Positions 23,824 through 35,776 of a DNA stretch of 64,000 nt are shown in pieces; position 1 is the first letter of the stretch, and each line of letters begins with the position of its first letter. Source of the DNA: Catonia carolina (Eukaryota > Arthropoda > Insecta > Hemiptera > Achilidae); the NCBI GenBank assembly GCA_035578175.1, contig JAQMRL010000003.1:96951969-97015968 (forward strand), read 5' to 3'. The notes beneath the pieces are model-generated. The model saw only the letters and a program-made list of their open reading frames with translations, did not search any database and was not told the origin of the DNA. Made by a program: the position numbers and the translations under genes.

Positions 23824-24216
23824 CAATATGTCATTCTACTTAATATTGTATTTGAGTAAATCTCAACTCTCCCTTGAAAATAAAGTAATCGTATACAAAG
23901 TAATACTAAAACCATTTTGGACTTATGGGTTAGAGCTATGGGGTACAGATAGTTCATCAAATACAGAAATACTGCAGCGCTTCTAATCAAAATGCCTGAG
24001 ACTAATCACTTCAGCCCCATGGTACGTAACCAATGAAATACTATACAACAACCTAAACCTGCCCTTCATAAAAGAAGAAATTAAACAACATAGCGAAAAC
24101 ATTTACAAAAACTAGAAGACCATCAGAATCCATTAGCGACTAACCTCCTCGACAACAGCGAAGATACTCATAGACTGAAACGTTTAAAAACGCTCGACTT
24201 ACCTCTACGATTTTGT
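23824..24216 (+). pseudogene. Jockey-type LINE ORF2 C-terminal region, frameshifted
   Basis: Reading across one stop and one frame change gives VILKPFWTYGLELWGTDSS, then ITSAPWYVTNEIL, then KLEDHQNPLATNLLDNS. The order is the same as in the 44.0-44.4 kb copy. In jockey-clade elements this segment (KPxWxYGxxLWG...PWYVSN) follows the reverse transcriptase domain. Only the C-terminal part remains, so the insertion was 5'-truncated, and it now carries an in-frame TAA after LQRF and a shift near 24110. Confidence 0.85.
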
Positions 24217-24654
24217 TAATTATTTAAACTTTTTTCTTTCTTTTCTACTTCAACTTCTAATCATTGTCATCTCATAATAAGCATCGTTATCATCGTCATC
24301 ATCTACAGCTTCAACAAATTTGTGTTTCAAGATGTTGATTCACAGTTCATCAAGTTTACTTTTGTACATAGTACATATATATACATATGTATTTTTCTTT
24401 ACATTTGGTCTTATTGAAACACACTACTGAGTGTGGTTTTTATTTTAGTTGTAAGGACATTACTCCGATTTCCTCGTCTTTGCTTAAAGTTTTTGTATTT
24501 ACTAGTAATTTTTCAGAAAAATAACAGAAAAACAAAATTTGGTGAGTAAATTAGCTAAACTCTTATCTATAAAGTACTTTTATACTTGTAGTAAAGAAAC
24601 AGCAGGCTACTAAATTTAGATACTAATGTTCTTAAAAGAAAATAAACTATTAAT
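24217..24654. other. Non-coding stretch after the jockey fragment
   Basis: Probably includes the 3' untranslated region of the preceding fragment. An atcatcgtcatcatc simple repeat lies near 24285-24305. Nothing else seen. Confidence 0.4.
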
Positions 24655-24967
24655 TATCCCTAAAACGAGTACGATGCAATCTGTTAAATTTAAAACCAAT
24701 AAGAAAAAGAATGACCCAATGAGATGAGGATGATACTTATGAAATGTACATGAGGTGCAGTCTTCCACAGCCTCAGACCGAACATTCCTGAAAGAGTATG
24801 GTTAATTTAGCCCCAATAATCAAAGTACACTGGTAACTACTGCCTAGTAATAAAATCGGTATAAAAGTAACCACCTTTATTCAAATTTGAACCAGGTCTC
24901 CGAAAATCAGCTGTTAAAACAGCTGATTCATGGCGACGACTTTACGACTAGACCAACCCGGTGGGTA
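24655..24967 (-). mobile_element. Rep-B tRNA-derived SINE, copy e
   Basis: The minus strand begins acccaccgggttggtctag, has the anticodon-arm palindrome with one extra A, a B box reduced by a small deletion (ggttcaaatttg), and the tail aacagattgcatcgtactcg with ttttagggataatt. Full family length. Confidence 0.88.
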
Positions 24968-27093
24968 AAAACTATTTTGACCATTATTTTTCAATTAGAT
25001 TTCATTTAGATTTGAATGTGAACGAAATTCACGATAAAATTAGATATTTACTTCATGAAAATAAATTCTAAAATCAATATAAACTAGATCATTAAACATA
25101 GTTGAACAATAGCATAATCTAAATACATACGAATAATAATTTGCTTTTTAAAAATATTTGCGAAATGATCAAAAGGAATTTAAAAACGCATTTCATCATT
25201 CGATTAATTTCTCTATAACAACTTCATAGAATGTTAAAAAGTCGATTATAACCCTCGATAACAGTTAAAGAATAACAATATCGTTCAATTAATTATAAAT
25301 TTTTACGATATTTCATCCTTTTGCAAAATCTTTTGAACCCTAAAGGACAAGCCTCATTGTTTCCAATAAACCATCCATAGTTTTGCTGGGCGTTCACTTT
25401 TCTTTCTCTCCCTTGGACTCCAATTCCATACTCCGCAGGGTTACCAGTCTTCATTTATTCAACTAAGGTGTTAGAACCACGAAATTATGTTCTTTCCGTT
25501 TCCTCTAATACATTGTTGGTCTTTATACTTTCCCCTAGATTATTTTATTCCTCTTGCAATCCAACCTCGATACCCGACAACTTTTTCTCCAGAAAACTAT
25601 CACGTTGCAAGCATATTGTTTAATCTGTTTCTATTAACTACCCTTCCAATTCTCTCTTTTGTTTTTAACCGATTTTAATTCGGATTCGTTCATACAATTC
25701 TGATTAAACGGGTTTTATCAAGGGCAAATATTCAGCTTTTTAAACATGAATATAAGAAAACGATTAGGTAACTTTTAATATTCAATATTCCTGTAAAATA
25801 AATGACATAAAATCTATGATCGGTTATTCTTAATAGATAGGGCCTAATAAAGATACGGAAAATACAAAGTAAAAATTTAAAATTATGTATTCAGACAATT
25901 ACATTAAGGGTTTTGAGTAAAAAATTTAACAAAAATATGTAGTAAGAAAACAGAAAAATCGTAAGTGGGAAACTTTAAAGAAAAGAAAGAGAAAGATAAC
26001 TTTGTTCGCATACATGTGTGTACGTCCTTATGAGACAAAGAATGAGTGAGTGATAGTCAAAAGAAAAGAGACAGAAAATTCTATCGTATGAAATGTATTC
26101 ATCCTATAGTAAACGACATTCCTGATTGTCTGTCATCGAAAAACGAAAAAACAAGTCTTTAAAATGTAAACGGCCCACATGTGGCCCCAGACTGGCTCTC
26201 TTGATACTCCAACACATACTCCATCTCTTTCACGTACACAATACACATGAACACATACGTAATGAAAGTTCTCTTATGTGTTGTTAGATATACATTCCCG
26301 AGCAACACACACGCTGTTGAGAGTCATTTAGTTGTTTGTATCTTGCATAAATCAGATGCACTGAAGCATATATGAAAAAATAAATTATCTCCTTTTTCAT
26401 TTAATTGGAATTAATTTATCACGCGTCATTATGTTGATTTCAAAATATGATTGTAACAAAAGAATTTAATAAAATTTATTTATATTTAACACACATTTTT
26501 CAAGTAGGAAAAACATTAGAACATTATTGAATAGTTGATTTAAAAAACCAGCAAAACCGACAAAGAGTTGAAAATTTAAAAGATAGATTTTACAGAAACC
26601 TACACGGTAATTCAATAAATGAAGTAACCACACTTTTACGCGAACATATACTAAAGAAATATCAGGAAAAATAAAAATCGTTAAAAACGAATGAAATTAA
26701 AAGGAAATATCGGAAGAAAAGTATCATATATATAATAGGCAGACTAAAGGTTAATTTAACATTTTATCACATAGATTAAGTTGTAATAAAAATGCTGAAA
26801 AGCTTGCTAAGAGACTACATAACTCTAAAAAGAGTTATTAACTATAGGCCTAATAGTAAATCTTAAAGAATGAGATCACTACAACTGATTTCAAATCTAA
26901 TGAATGTGAGTAAAATTGGTAGTTAAATTTGATTTGTTCAACTTAATTTTATATATAGTAAACTTAAAGTTGTGTAGACTAATACTTAAACACAAGCAGT
27001 AATTATAGCTTCAATACTGTGTGATTAAGTCACCCAGAAACCAGATCCTCGAGTCGATTCACAAAAGATGTTAAATACATAGTCTTTTCATTC
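24968..27093. other. AT-rich stretch with a pyrimidine-rich segment
   Basis: About 25370-25640 is pyrimidine-rich and less AT-rich (tctttctctcccttggactc), and 26160-26320 is moderately GC-richer. Neither carries a recognisable product or partner repeat. No gene is supported. Confidence 0.4.
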
Positions 27094-27101
27094 ATCTAGA
27101 G

Positions 27102-27770
27102 CAGCGATTCTCAACCTTTTTTGAGAATAGTAAACCCAAAAAGTAAAAATAAATCAAATTAATATTTCGTGACCCCCCCCCCCCCGGGAATAAAAGCAAC
27201 TTAAATAACATCAAACGTACTAAATCCATTTAGTGAAAACGTTGTTGTCGCAGCTAAGTTACCAGTCGAGATTCACGACCGGCTCATAGAAATGTCTGCC
27301 GACAAAAAACCCCACAACTGCAATTTGTATCTAAAGATTTATATACGTTTTGGCTTGCTCGACGACATGAATATGGAAATTTAGTCACAGAAGCATTGAA
27401 AATATTAATACCTTTTTCCACGTCTTATCTCTGTGAAAAGGGGGTTTCCTCAATGGTTGCTCTAATAACTAAAATAGGAATCGTATGTTATCACTCGAAA
27501 ACAATTTACTTTCATATGTTTATAACGAAGATCAACGTATGCAGAAAATTTTTAATGAAAAACAAATGTAACCATCACATTAATAATTAATTGATTAATT
27601 TCTTTTCTTAACAAGTAGGTGGTGTACTTATTGCATGAAAAATTTTTATAAGTTAAGTTTTTTCTCATAAAATGATTAAATGATTTCATTATTGTTTCGC
27701 GAATCCCCCTCCCTGAAATATCACCACGACCACCTTATAGGGGTTGTGACCCCCAGGTTGAGAATCACTG
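27102..27770 (+). mobile_element. hAT-family DNA transposon remnant
   Basis: The terminal inverted repeats cagcgattctcaacct (5') and aggttgagaatcactg (3') fit the CAGxGxTTCTCAACC ends common in hAT elements. They are flanked by atctagag and atctagat, an 8-bp duplication with one mismatch, as expected for hAT. The 669-bp copy is internally deleted but keeps the 3' end of the transposase gene (see the pseudogene entry). A 13-C run near 27174-27186 lies close to the left end. Confidence 0.92.
27345..27572 (+). pseudogene. hAT transposase, C-terminal dimerisation domain, frameshifted
   Basis: The frame reads FWLARRHEYGNLVTEAL, then STSYLCEKGVSSMVALITK. A one-base shift then continues as NRMLSLENNLLSYVYNEDQ and ends in a stop near 27570. 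F-STSYLCEKG-S-M is the signature of the C-terminal hAT dimerisation domain, as found in SCAND3/ZBED-like insect transposases. The DDE core and BED finger are missing, deleted with the middle of the element. In the live enzyme this domain brings transposase monomers together on the terminal repeats. Here it is a fossil. Confidence 0.88.
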
Positions 27771-27778
27771 ATCTAGAT

Positions 27779-28502
27779 GGTTTAGTTGATTGTTAAAATG
27801 CAGGCCCAAATAGAATTTGTAAATTCATATATTTTTTAAAAAAATGTGTATAGTTTCTTTTTCTTATTTCGATTTACGGTATTTATGTAAATTTTTTGTT
27901 CTGGGATATCAGAACCAGGTGAAAAATATTAGTAAATACCGGAAGAAATTTTAAGAGATCAGGACGTAAAATGGTCTTCACTTACATATCTAATAGTTCC
28001 ATAAATAAAATACATCTATTTCAGATGTAGCTAAATATGAAAGGTATAACCTAAAAAACTAACTAATATTAAGTAAATTTTTTTATATAAATAACACTGT
28101 AAATAGGATTAACGAAGACTCATGACACAGACGATGTTAGCACACTAATGTCCTTGAAGGCGGTCCGTTGAACTGGTTGTGGTTCTCTTACAGCTTGCGT
28201 TAGTTCGCTGTTGTTCGTTTACTTCTGGCTTCAGCCTTCACCGATCGTACGACAACTACATACGGCGACTTACCATACGTCGTCTTCCATCATTTAAACA
28301 CTCGGTTCATTAGCGGTCTTCTTTTTAATCAGATTTAACATAATCGCGAACCTTTTTAGGCAAATTATTCGCATGCTTCAAACAACTGTCTCTATATAAC
28401 ACACCGCATCAAAGAAACAGTCCTTATTCTGATGTGGTATTCACTGTATTAAATTTAGCGGCAATTACAGTTTTTTATGTTTGATTACATTTCAAAATAA
28501 AA
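27779..28502. other. Non-coding stretch with a GC-richer island
   Basis: From about 28125 to 28450 the sequence is less AT-rich (aaggcggtccgttgaactgg) with no credible frame or repeat partner. It may be constrained or regulatory; only composition supports this. The flanks are AT-rich. Confidence 0.35.
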
Positions 28503-29487
28503 GTATCTTCCTTTCATTTAAATAAATAGCGAAAATATTTATTTTGGGTCTTTTCTATTATTCCTCCCTCCCCCCCCAGCATAATTTTTCACATTTTGTG
28601 TATATTTTGTAGGAAGGTATTCTTACAGCACTTATACCGATAAAAATGCCCAAAAAATAAAAATCTGCCCATAACAGACAGGTGGAGTGTCAAATTATTT
28701 ACACTCAATTTGTTTGTTGCAGGGCTGAAATAAATAGTTCTGTTTCTTAATACATGGTCAGCCACTTAAATGACTGAATCATTTAAGAACAGAAGAGGTA
28801 GAGGTGTTAAAGACACTAATCAGAGTTATCTCCTGTGAAAGTAATGAATTTCATTATACAGCCAGACCCTGTGGTGAAAGAAGTGATGGTGTCATTTACA
28901 GAGTGGAAATATGTGCTTTTCAGAGGGCCTGGCATGCTGATAAGCGTACTTTTCCACTCGGTGATGAAGGCAATGGTAAACCACCTCACTCCTCGTTTTA
29001 CTTAGTAAAACCTCTAGAGCTTCAAACCAGCCTTTCGGCTGTTGACCTAAACAACAACACACCGATAAAAACCGGGAAAATATTTAAAAAAATCATATAT
29101 CAATATTTAAGACGTTAACGTTAAGTTTTTCCTTTCTCCAGTTAACCTTAAACTATTTATTATTTAAATCTTTAAATTATTTAATAATATTTAATTTAAT
29201 TATGGTTATTTAATGTTAAATTAATTTATATAATTATGTCATGTAATCAATGAGTTTATATTTCATTATTACATACAGTAACAATATTGAGAAAAAGAAA
29301 TGTATTTACCCTACCTATATTTAACCTTAACTAGAATAATATTAGCGTAGGATTTTTTTAAATATTTTTCCCGTTTTTGTCGTTAAAAATACCGTAAGAT
29401 TACATACGAAATATTCACAAAACGTAAAAAATTATGCTGGGGGGGGGATAATAAAAGATCCTTTATTTTTATAAAAAGGAATGTAAC
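28503..29487. mobile_element. Inverted-repeat element interrupted by Rep-A
   Basis: The left part (28503-28646 plus 29061-29150) and the right part (29290-29487) are reverse complements. Landmarks are the C run plus agcataatttttcac on the left against gaaaaattatgctggggg-type text on the right, and gggaaaatatttaaaaaaat against atttttttaaatatttttcc. Outer ends gtatcttcct and aggaatgtaac also pair approximately. This fits a foldback or MITE-type element of about 570 bp before the insertion. Class and exact ends are uncertain. Confidence 0.7.
28647..29060 (+). mobile_element. Rep-A copy 8, full length, nested
   Basis: The recognisable element starts at 28665 (ctgcccataacagacagg) and ends in aacaacaacac. 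The word accgataaaaa occurs at 28636-28646 and again at 29061-29071 as an 11-bp flanking direct repeat, with 18 extra bases between the left copy and the canonical start. It is inserted in the left arm of an inverted-repeat element. An open frame of up to 104 codons (28804-29118) lies within it. Confidence 0.9.
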
Positions 29488-30504
29488 ATCACATGGTGCC
29501 TATCACAAAAGGTTTAACAAAAAATTCTTCTGATCGACTTTTCAATCCATTCTGTTTCAATTGTCTACAAACCGCATAAAAACCGACCAATCACGAACTA
29601 AAGCTGGATCATAATTGTGTAAAAAATAATCAAAATTTGAAGTAAATGATATAACAATTGTTTGAAAAATATATTAAATTATTCAGATTTTATTATCTTC
29701 ATAAATTTGTAATCCATAATCCTACGACCATAATAGTATTATATATTATTCAAAATTAAAAAAAAAATTACAAATTGTACAGTACTGTACTATAATGATA
29801 AATTACAAGATTTTTTTTATATACCTAATCAATGACTAGAATACTCTTTAACTTACACAGTGAATTTTACAACGGTAAATCTTTAAAATACTTTCAAAGA
29901 ATTACCATATTTAAATATCCGTAAGTCTTGTGCAAATATTAAGTTCAGCATAATATTAAGTAGCCTACAACCTAATCAACCATGTCCAGCTAATTGGAGT
30001 AAACTACATACTTTAATAACTTGGAAGTTAATTTATTACGTTTAACCGTTTAGAAAACTTTTAACGAACAAGAAAACCCCAGAAATTTACATATCGTTAT
30101 TGATTTATAGTCTTCAGTTTCCTAAAATTTTATAACAGAAATAAACTAAGAAAAAATTAACTACAATAATTTTTAAGTTTCTAAAAATGATTAAGCTAGA
30201 AACAGTAATAATATATTTTATACAAAATTTTACTTATAACTTTATATATTTTCGTTTGTTTCTCGGAATATGTTTTTTTTATACACAACTCAATCAAATT
30301 TTACATTGGTTACATCGACTTAATAAATAAAACCAATAAAAACGTCCATTTTAGAAAAGTTAATTTTCTGAAAAAAAGACTGCGAATTATACAAAATAAT
30401 ACAAAAAAACTTCTTGAGAGTAGAAATATAAAAATTTAGTTAAAATTAGGAGACAGGAATGCTTATAAGACCCAACTATTTCAATCATATACCGTAAGAC
30501 TGTA
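29488..30504. other. AT-rich non-coding stretch
   Basis: No gene or repeat supported. Highly AT-rich with many stops. Confidence 0.5.
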
Positions 30505-30827
30505 CTACCCGTAACAGACAGGTGGAGTTTTAAATTATTTGCACTCGATCTGCTAGTCCCAGGGCTACAAAAAATAGTTCTGTTTCTTATTTCATGATCA
30601 GCAAAGACTGAACCATTAAAGAACAGAAGAGGTACAGGTGTAAAAGACACTAGTCAAAAGTTTTCACCTCTGAGAGTAATACAGCTAGACCCTGTAGTGA
30701 ATGAAGTGAAGGTGTCGTTTGGAGAGTGGAAATGCTTTTTAGAGAGCCTGGCAAGCTGATAAGGATACTTTCCACTCAGAGAGGAAGGGAATGGTAAACT
30801 ACCTCACTCCTCATTTTACTTAGTAAA
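30505..30827 (+). mobile_element. Rep-A copy 9, 3'-truncated
   Basis: The 5' end ctacccgtaacagacaggtgg is intact. The copy stops just after the cattttacttagtaaac hairpin and lacks the last 60 bp with the AAC tail. There is a small deletion in the leader (tcagcaaagactgaacc). The minus-strand frame at 30387-30650 is a shadow. Confidence 0.88.
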
Positions 30828-32034
30828 CAGCACAGGAATGTACACAACATAGTATGTCATGAATGACGGTCTCATTTAGATTGACACCTGTTATTTAAAG
30901 TGCAATTCACGGACAATTCTTTAGAAACTTGTAAAATATCTTTACAAATTATCTAAGAATTTTGTCAGTTGTAATTTTTTTTTTTCAGCTAAAGGCGTCT
31001 TCATAATTGTTGGAGTAGAGATAGGCCAATGCATTACTAAATAATAACCCAGGTCTTGACGAGAGTACAAGTGTTATCGAAATTCATTCCACACATTTAA
31101 CTAGACGTACCATCTTGAAATTGTTCAAGTTAGCACAGTGCCAAATAGATTTAAATCACAATAAACAATTTGAGAATTAAATTTCATTTTAAAGTTCGCA
31201 AATACTAACTCAACACAATAAAAATCAATAAATATAAATAAAAAAATACTATAGACAAGTACGAAACTGAATTAAACAAAATAAAATTTATTACTTACAA
31301 AATTTTTAATGCCAAATAAAATGTTACAAACCGTAATTAAAATATTTTTAAATACAAGAAGTAATAAAACTCATGCTACTACTTAAGAATTAACTTTAAA
31401 TAGTCTAAATAAAAATAAAATAAAAAGTAGACTTAAAGGAATTAATTACATGCTTACTAGAGCACAAATTGCTATGCTAACGAGTTGTTATTTCTTTTAG
31501 TTAAATTAATAAATAAAGAATAGAATTAAAATAGCCTTCGACTATACTAAAAATAAAAAAAACCACAAAAAACAAACAAACAAATTCAGACTGAAAATAT
31601 GTCTATTTGTTTAAATTTAATTAATGGAAAAGTTAAGAAAGGTTGGATGTAGTTTACCCACGTAAAAATTCATTCAACAAAAAATTTGTTATATCACATT
31701 CAAATTGATTTAATTATATTATAATACGTTGAGAGAGATTTATATCTACTGTAATATCGCTTATTCACAGTTTCTTTAAGCTAATAAAAACTTACGATTT
31801 TATTTTTACGATATTACCGATTAGTGTTTATGACTCAGTTTGCAATTTGAGCTTAAATAAATGTAAAGAATTTCACAGGTCGTCAAAGTTTAAGTTATTT
31901 CAACAATTAACATAACTGAGACTTAATTTCAAATAGCTATAAAAATATTTATAAATTAAAATAATTATATTAAACTAATAGTAATATACTTATTTTTCGT
32001 GTACCATTTGTTTTCAGTACGTTGGTAACTATCA
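30828..32034. other. AT-rich non-coding stretch
   Basis: No tRNA box, repeat copy or usable reading frame was seen. Around 30835-31140 is slightly less AT-rich without further signal. Confidence 0.5.
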
Positions 32035-32640
32035 CAGTTTAAAAAACGCACACGTATCTGTTCTTTAGCCACCATATTTGTCTATGATCTGGCCCACGTT
32101 TAACCATTATTTTGCAGTCCATGATATCCAGAAATATTTATATTTCTGACCTTTCATCACGTGACCAAAATATTTCAATTTTTTTTTATGGTGTCTATAA
32201 TTTTAAGTTTTTATCCAAACGATGGAGTATCTCTGAGTAGAAGACTTTTTCCGCACAAAGAACACCATATGTCGAACAACTCAATTTGATTATGTTGTCG
32301 CTGTCCAAAACCCAAACCTCTACATCATACAGCAGAATTAAAAATACATAGCTTCGAAGTAAGCGAACTCGTAACAAAACTTCAAGTTCTCTACTACTAC
32401 TCAAGTCTCTGCCCATTTTTTCAGAATACTAATAAGAGGTTGTTCTATTTTTCACCTTATCTCAGTTTGACTGTGACTTTTATTAATTACCAGACAATCA
32501 AGATATCTAACTTTATAAACTTGCCCAAGTTTTGTGCCTCTTGCAATTAGTAACGTATACAGATAGTTTTTATCTATTACTATCCGAAGATTTCGTTACT
32601 GTGGTGGTCCCGAAAACTGGCTTCTACACCCGAATTCGAT
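32035..32640 (-). pseudogene. RTE-like LINE ORF2, post-RT region
   Basis: Minus-strand reading gives KVRYLDCLVIN, then the open frame MGRDLSSSRELEVLLRVRLL, then LLYDVEVWVLDSDN, then TIKKKLKYFGHVMKGQKY. This is the order in RTE-like endonuclease-reverse transcriptases after the RT core: YLGxxIN, the LLYGxExW motif, and KLxYFGHVMRGxKY. Several stops and frame changes are present, so it is a pseudogene. It spans more of the protein than the other RTE-like scraps in the window but still lacks the catalytic core. Confidence 0.78.
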
Positions 32641-33944
32641 CTAAAGTCAGATCTGGCATTGCTTACGATTTTTCACCCAATTCAACAAAATTACAATAAA
32701 ACCTAAACAGGAAATCCTTAAGTACACCGTGGAAAAATCTTAGATTTATTACAAGCAAATACCGAAAAATGGTCACAGAAAATTTTGTTTAGATCTCAAT
32801 AATATTTTACGGAAAATGCAGTTTTTAATGTATAACTTAATCGAGGACGCCTAAAAGTCATATAAATAGGCCTACGTGTATTTTAGAAATTTGATCATGA
32901 ATGTCAATCGGACATCGACGAAAAGATATAACTATTGGTTGTTATGAAAATAACAATGGTTCAGGAAAATAACAAATTCTAGGAAAAAAAGAATTTACTT
33001 TTAGCTGGCACTCGATAATTAGATGTTATTATAAGAAATAGTATTTACAATGAAATAAAAACAGTAACAATATTTCAGCAGTAAGTAATAATAACATAAT
33101 CCTATAGAGAACAGAGTAAAGGCCAAAGGTCATGTCTGTTGGTAATTGGGACCCTTGATTGAAGGGCGCTGGTTATTGCTAGGGATTAGGACTAAAGCTG
33201 CTTCCATTGCCCACCCCATTCCAATGTTCTAGATCCTTTATGTGTTCAGGGGATGAAATGAGAAGATATGTGGAGTTCAACCACTGTTTCACCGACTATC
33301 CTATAATCTTGTATCAAGGATTTTCCTAACCAATATTAAAATAGGATTTCTACAAATAAACGTATAGTATTTCAAGCATAAAAATTAATGTTAATTAAAA
33401 TACTGTTAATACAGAAAAGGTGAAAAGACAGATTAAAAATGAATTTTATAATGAAATTAAGTTTAACGAAAATGAAAACTGATTGATATTGAAACGGTTA
33501 GGCCTAAGTTTGATAAAACTGCAGGAAAACAAATTTCCATTATTTTATTGGAACTCAATGCAAAATTGTAAATTTACAACATATATTTTTTTTAATTTAT
33601 TGTAATATCTACACATAATATTGTAACGAAATAACGCTTGTTTGTTTATTTTATTTGTACGAGGTAATCTCAGTAGTTACCCTAATGAATTTAAAAATTC
33701 TTTCATTTTTGAAAGCTTAGCTACTAGAGTAAAATGGTTACAAAGCATTACATAATTCTTAAATTAAAAAAAATGAGATAAAATTAAGTCTACTATATTC
33801 TACTAGCTACAGTACTATGAAGTCTGGTATCACGTACAATGGTAACGTACCACCCAAAATTATGACATCATTCCTTACTCTTTTCTTTGTCAATTTTTTT
33901 GAAACTTTTTTAAAGGACAAATAACAAAAAAAAAGACAAATTTT
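32641..33944. other. Non-coding stretch with a candidate regulatory patch
   Basis: AT-rich except for about 33115-33255, which is GC-richer and contains a DR1-like nuclear receptor site (separate entry). No gene supported. Confidence 0.4.
33118..33132 (+). promoter_or_regulatory. DR1-like nuclear receptor half-site pair
   Basis: aggcca-a-aggtca is a direct repeat of the AGGTCA-type half-site with a 1-bp spacer, the arrangement bound by HNF4 and RXR/USP-type receptors. It sits at the edge of a GC-richer patch of about 140 bp (33115-33255). A single match of this length can arise by chance, and no gene is visible nearby. Confidence 0.3.
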
Positions 33945-33954
33945 TCTTCAAGTA

Positions 33955-34100
33955 GAAAAGAGCATGGTAGACATAATGAACGAGAATAGGATAACTACGC
34001 GCTGGTTTACAAACCGAAGGGAAGGAGAGACCTAGGACGCTCGAGGAAGAGATGGGCAGATAACAGAGGTTCGAAACAGACATGAATACATAATCCTTGA
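33955..34100 (+). pseudogene. RTE-like LINE ORF2 C-terminal tail
   Basis: The frame gives YALVYKPKGRRDLG, then RSRKRWADNRGSKQT and a stop. An upstream piece in another frame gives MNENRITT. This matches the RMxxxRIPKxALxYKPxGRRDxGRPxKRW tail typical of insect endonuclease-reverse transcriptases. Only about 45 codons survive. A minus-strand frame at 33910-34107 is a shadow. Confidence 0.75.
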
Positions 34101-35400
34101 AGGTCAAAAGAAGAAGAAGATAATGTCAAATCCGATTTCTGAATAGAAAGTTATGAAAACCTTTCAAAAATAACTTCAAACCATTTTTTATAATAATTTT
34201 ACCTACTTTTAGCCTACTTAAAATACATTTTTTTTGTATTTTCAGGAGGTATTTATCCCCCTTCCATAAGCGATTCTTATACTACTGTCAAAAACCTGTA
34301 TGTTTCCATTAAAAATGGAATTTATTTATATATTCAACATGTAAGGTTTCCTAAGAAGTTAAACAGTTAAAGTTTAATTTGCCGTAAACGAAGCGGGAGC
34401 TAAGTAAATTTTCACAAAAAACCTTGAAAATTTATAAAGTTATGTACACAATGTTTTTACATAAAAGATACATATAAATTTACACAATTCATACACAAAT
34501 AATTTGTTCCGACTCATTAATATAACAAATAATAATATTATTCAAAATTAAAAATTTAATATTCAGTAACAAGAAAAAAATATATACCGGTATATTTCAG
34601 CAATTCAATAAAAAAATTTGAATATTTTTACTGATATAGAAGGTCAACATTTTAAGGAGTGATGAATTTAGTTTTACAATTCAATAATAATAGGATTTAC
34701 GAAAAAAGTACAAAAAATGAATTCGTCAGTCTAAGCAAATTATGATATGATTAATAGTTTTAACATTGTTTCTAACAACCATAATGATTTGTTCGAGTTT
34801 AACATAAGGTAAGCTAAATAGTATGAATAAATGTACTTGTAATGTAAATAAGAATGGATGGGTCAGTTCACATAAATTAACGAACCAAAACTATGGAATT
34901 AGTACAGGAAGATAGTCAATTACAATTTAGCTTTGTACGTATGACAGATTGCAAGTTGTACGTAGTAATTGAGTAGCAAGCAATTTTCTTAACGTAACTA
35001 TTTGTTCTTCAATGAATGTATCCAGGTAATAATAAAAGAAAATCAAGTAATATGTACTTAGTAAAAATAATGTTTTGTTATTCTGACAAAATGTTATATA
35101 ATTTAGTTTTTATGTAGATAAGTAATGAGTAATTATGAAGTTTTAATTCTCATGATTTAATGTTAAGAAAAATTGTTTAAAATACACCGTCAAAATGTAT
35201 AATTATATAGTCATAAAATTTAAGAATTAAATTTTGTCTCGATTTGTCATTAATAACTGATGACCTACCCCGACATATATGACTTTCCAATAGGCAATCT
35301 TTTGGTACATATTACAATATAGTATATTTTTCTAATTAGTATCAGTTTTAAATAACAGTCTTTTTTATAAATCTCTTTTGAATCCTACTATTAAGTGGTA
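34101..35400. other. AT-rich non-coding stretch
   Basis: No supported gene, repeat or RNA feature. Confidence 0.5.
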
Positions 35401-35690
35401 ACCCACTGGGTTGGTCTAGAGAATTGTTCTTGCAAGTAAGTTGGTGATCTTCGGAGACAAAGATTCCTGGTTTAAATTCTAGTAAAGGTAGTTACTTTTA
35501 TACGGATTTGAATTTTAGACAGTGGTTCCCAGTTAACTTTGATGGTTAAGGTTCAATCAAATAAACTCTCTCAGGAATAATCGGCCTGGGTCTGTACAAG
35601 TCATACACATCATCCTCATATCAGTGAGTTGCATATTGTTCTGAATTGAACAGATTCCAACATACTAGAGAACGTATTAGGGATAAAAAA
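35401..35690 (+). mobile_element. Rep-B tRNA-derived SINE, copy f
   Basis: Starts acccactgggttggtctaga. The anticodon-arm palindrome is replaced by gaattgttcttgcaagtaag, so the head is rearranged. The B-box region ggtttaaattc is mutated, while the body (gatggttaaggttcaatc) and tail (gaacagattccaacatac, attagggataaaaaa) remain. Confidence 0.85.
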
Positions 35691-35776
35691 ATTAAGTAGT
35701 GTTCTCATCCGAACCATAAATATCAATTATTAATTAGTTTTTCATATAATTTACTACTTATTTATAAATTTATATT

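Noticed and set aside
28804..29118. 104-codon frame as a host gene
   Set aside because: It lies within a Rep-A copy whose relatives carry the same frame, so it belongs to the repeat.
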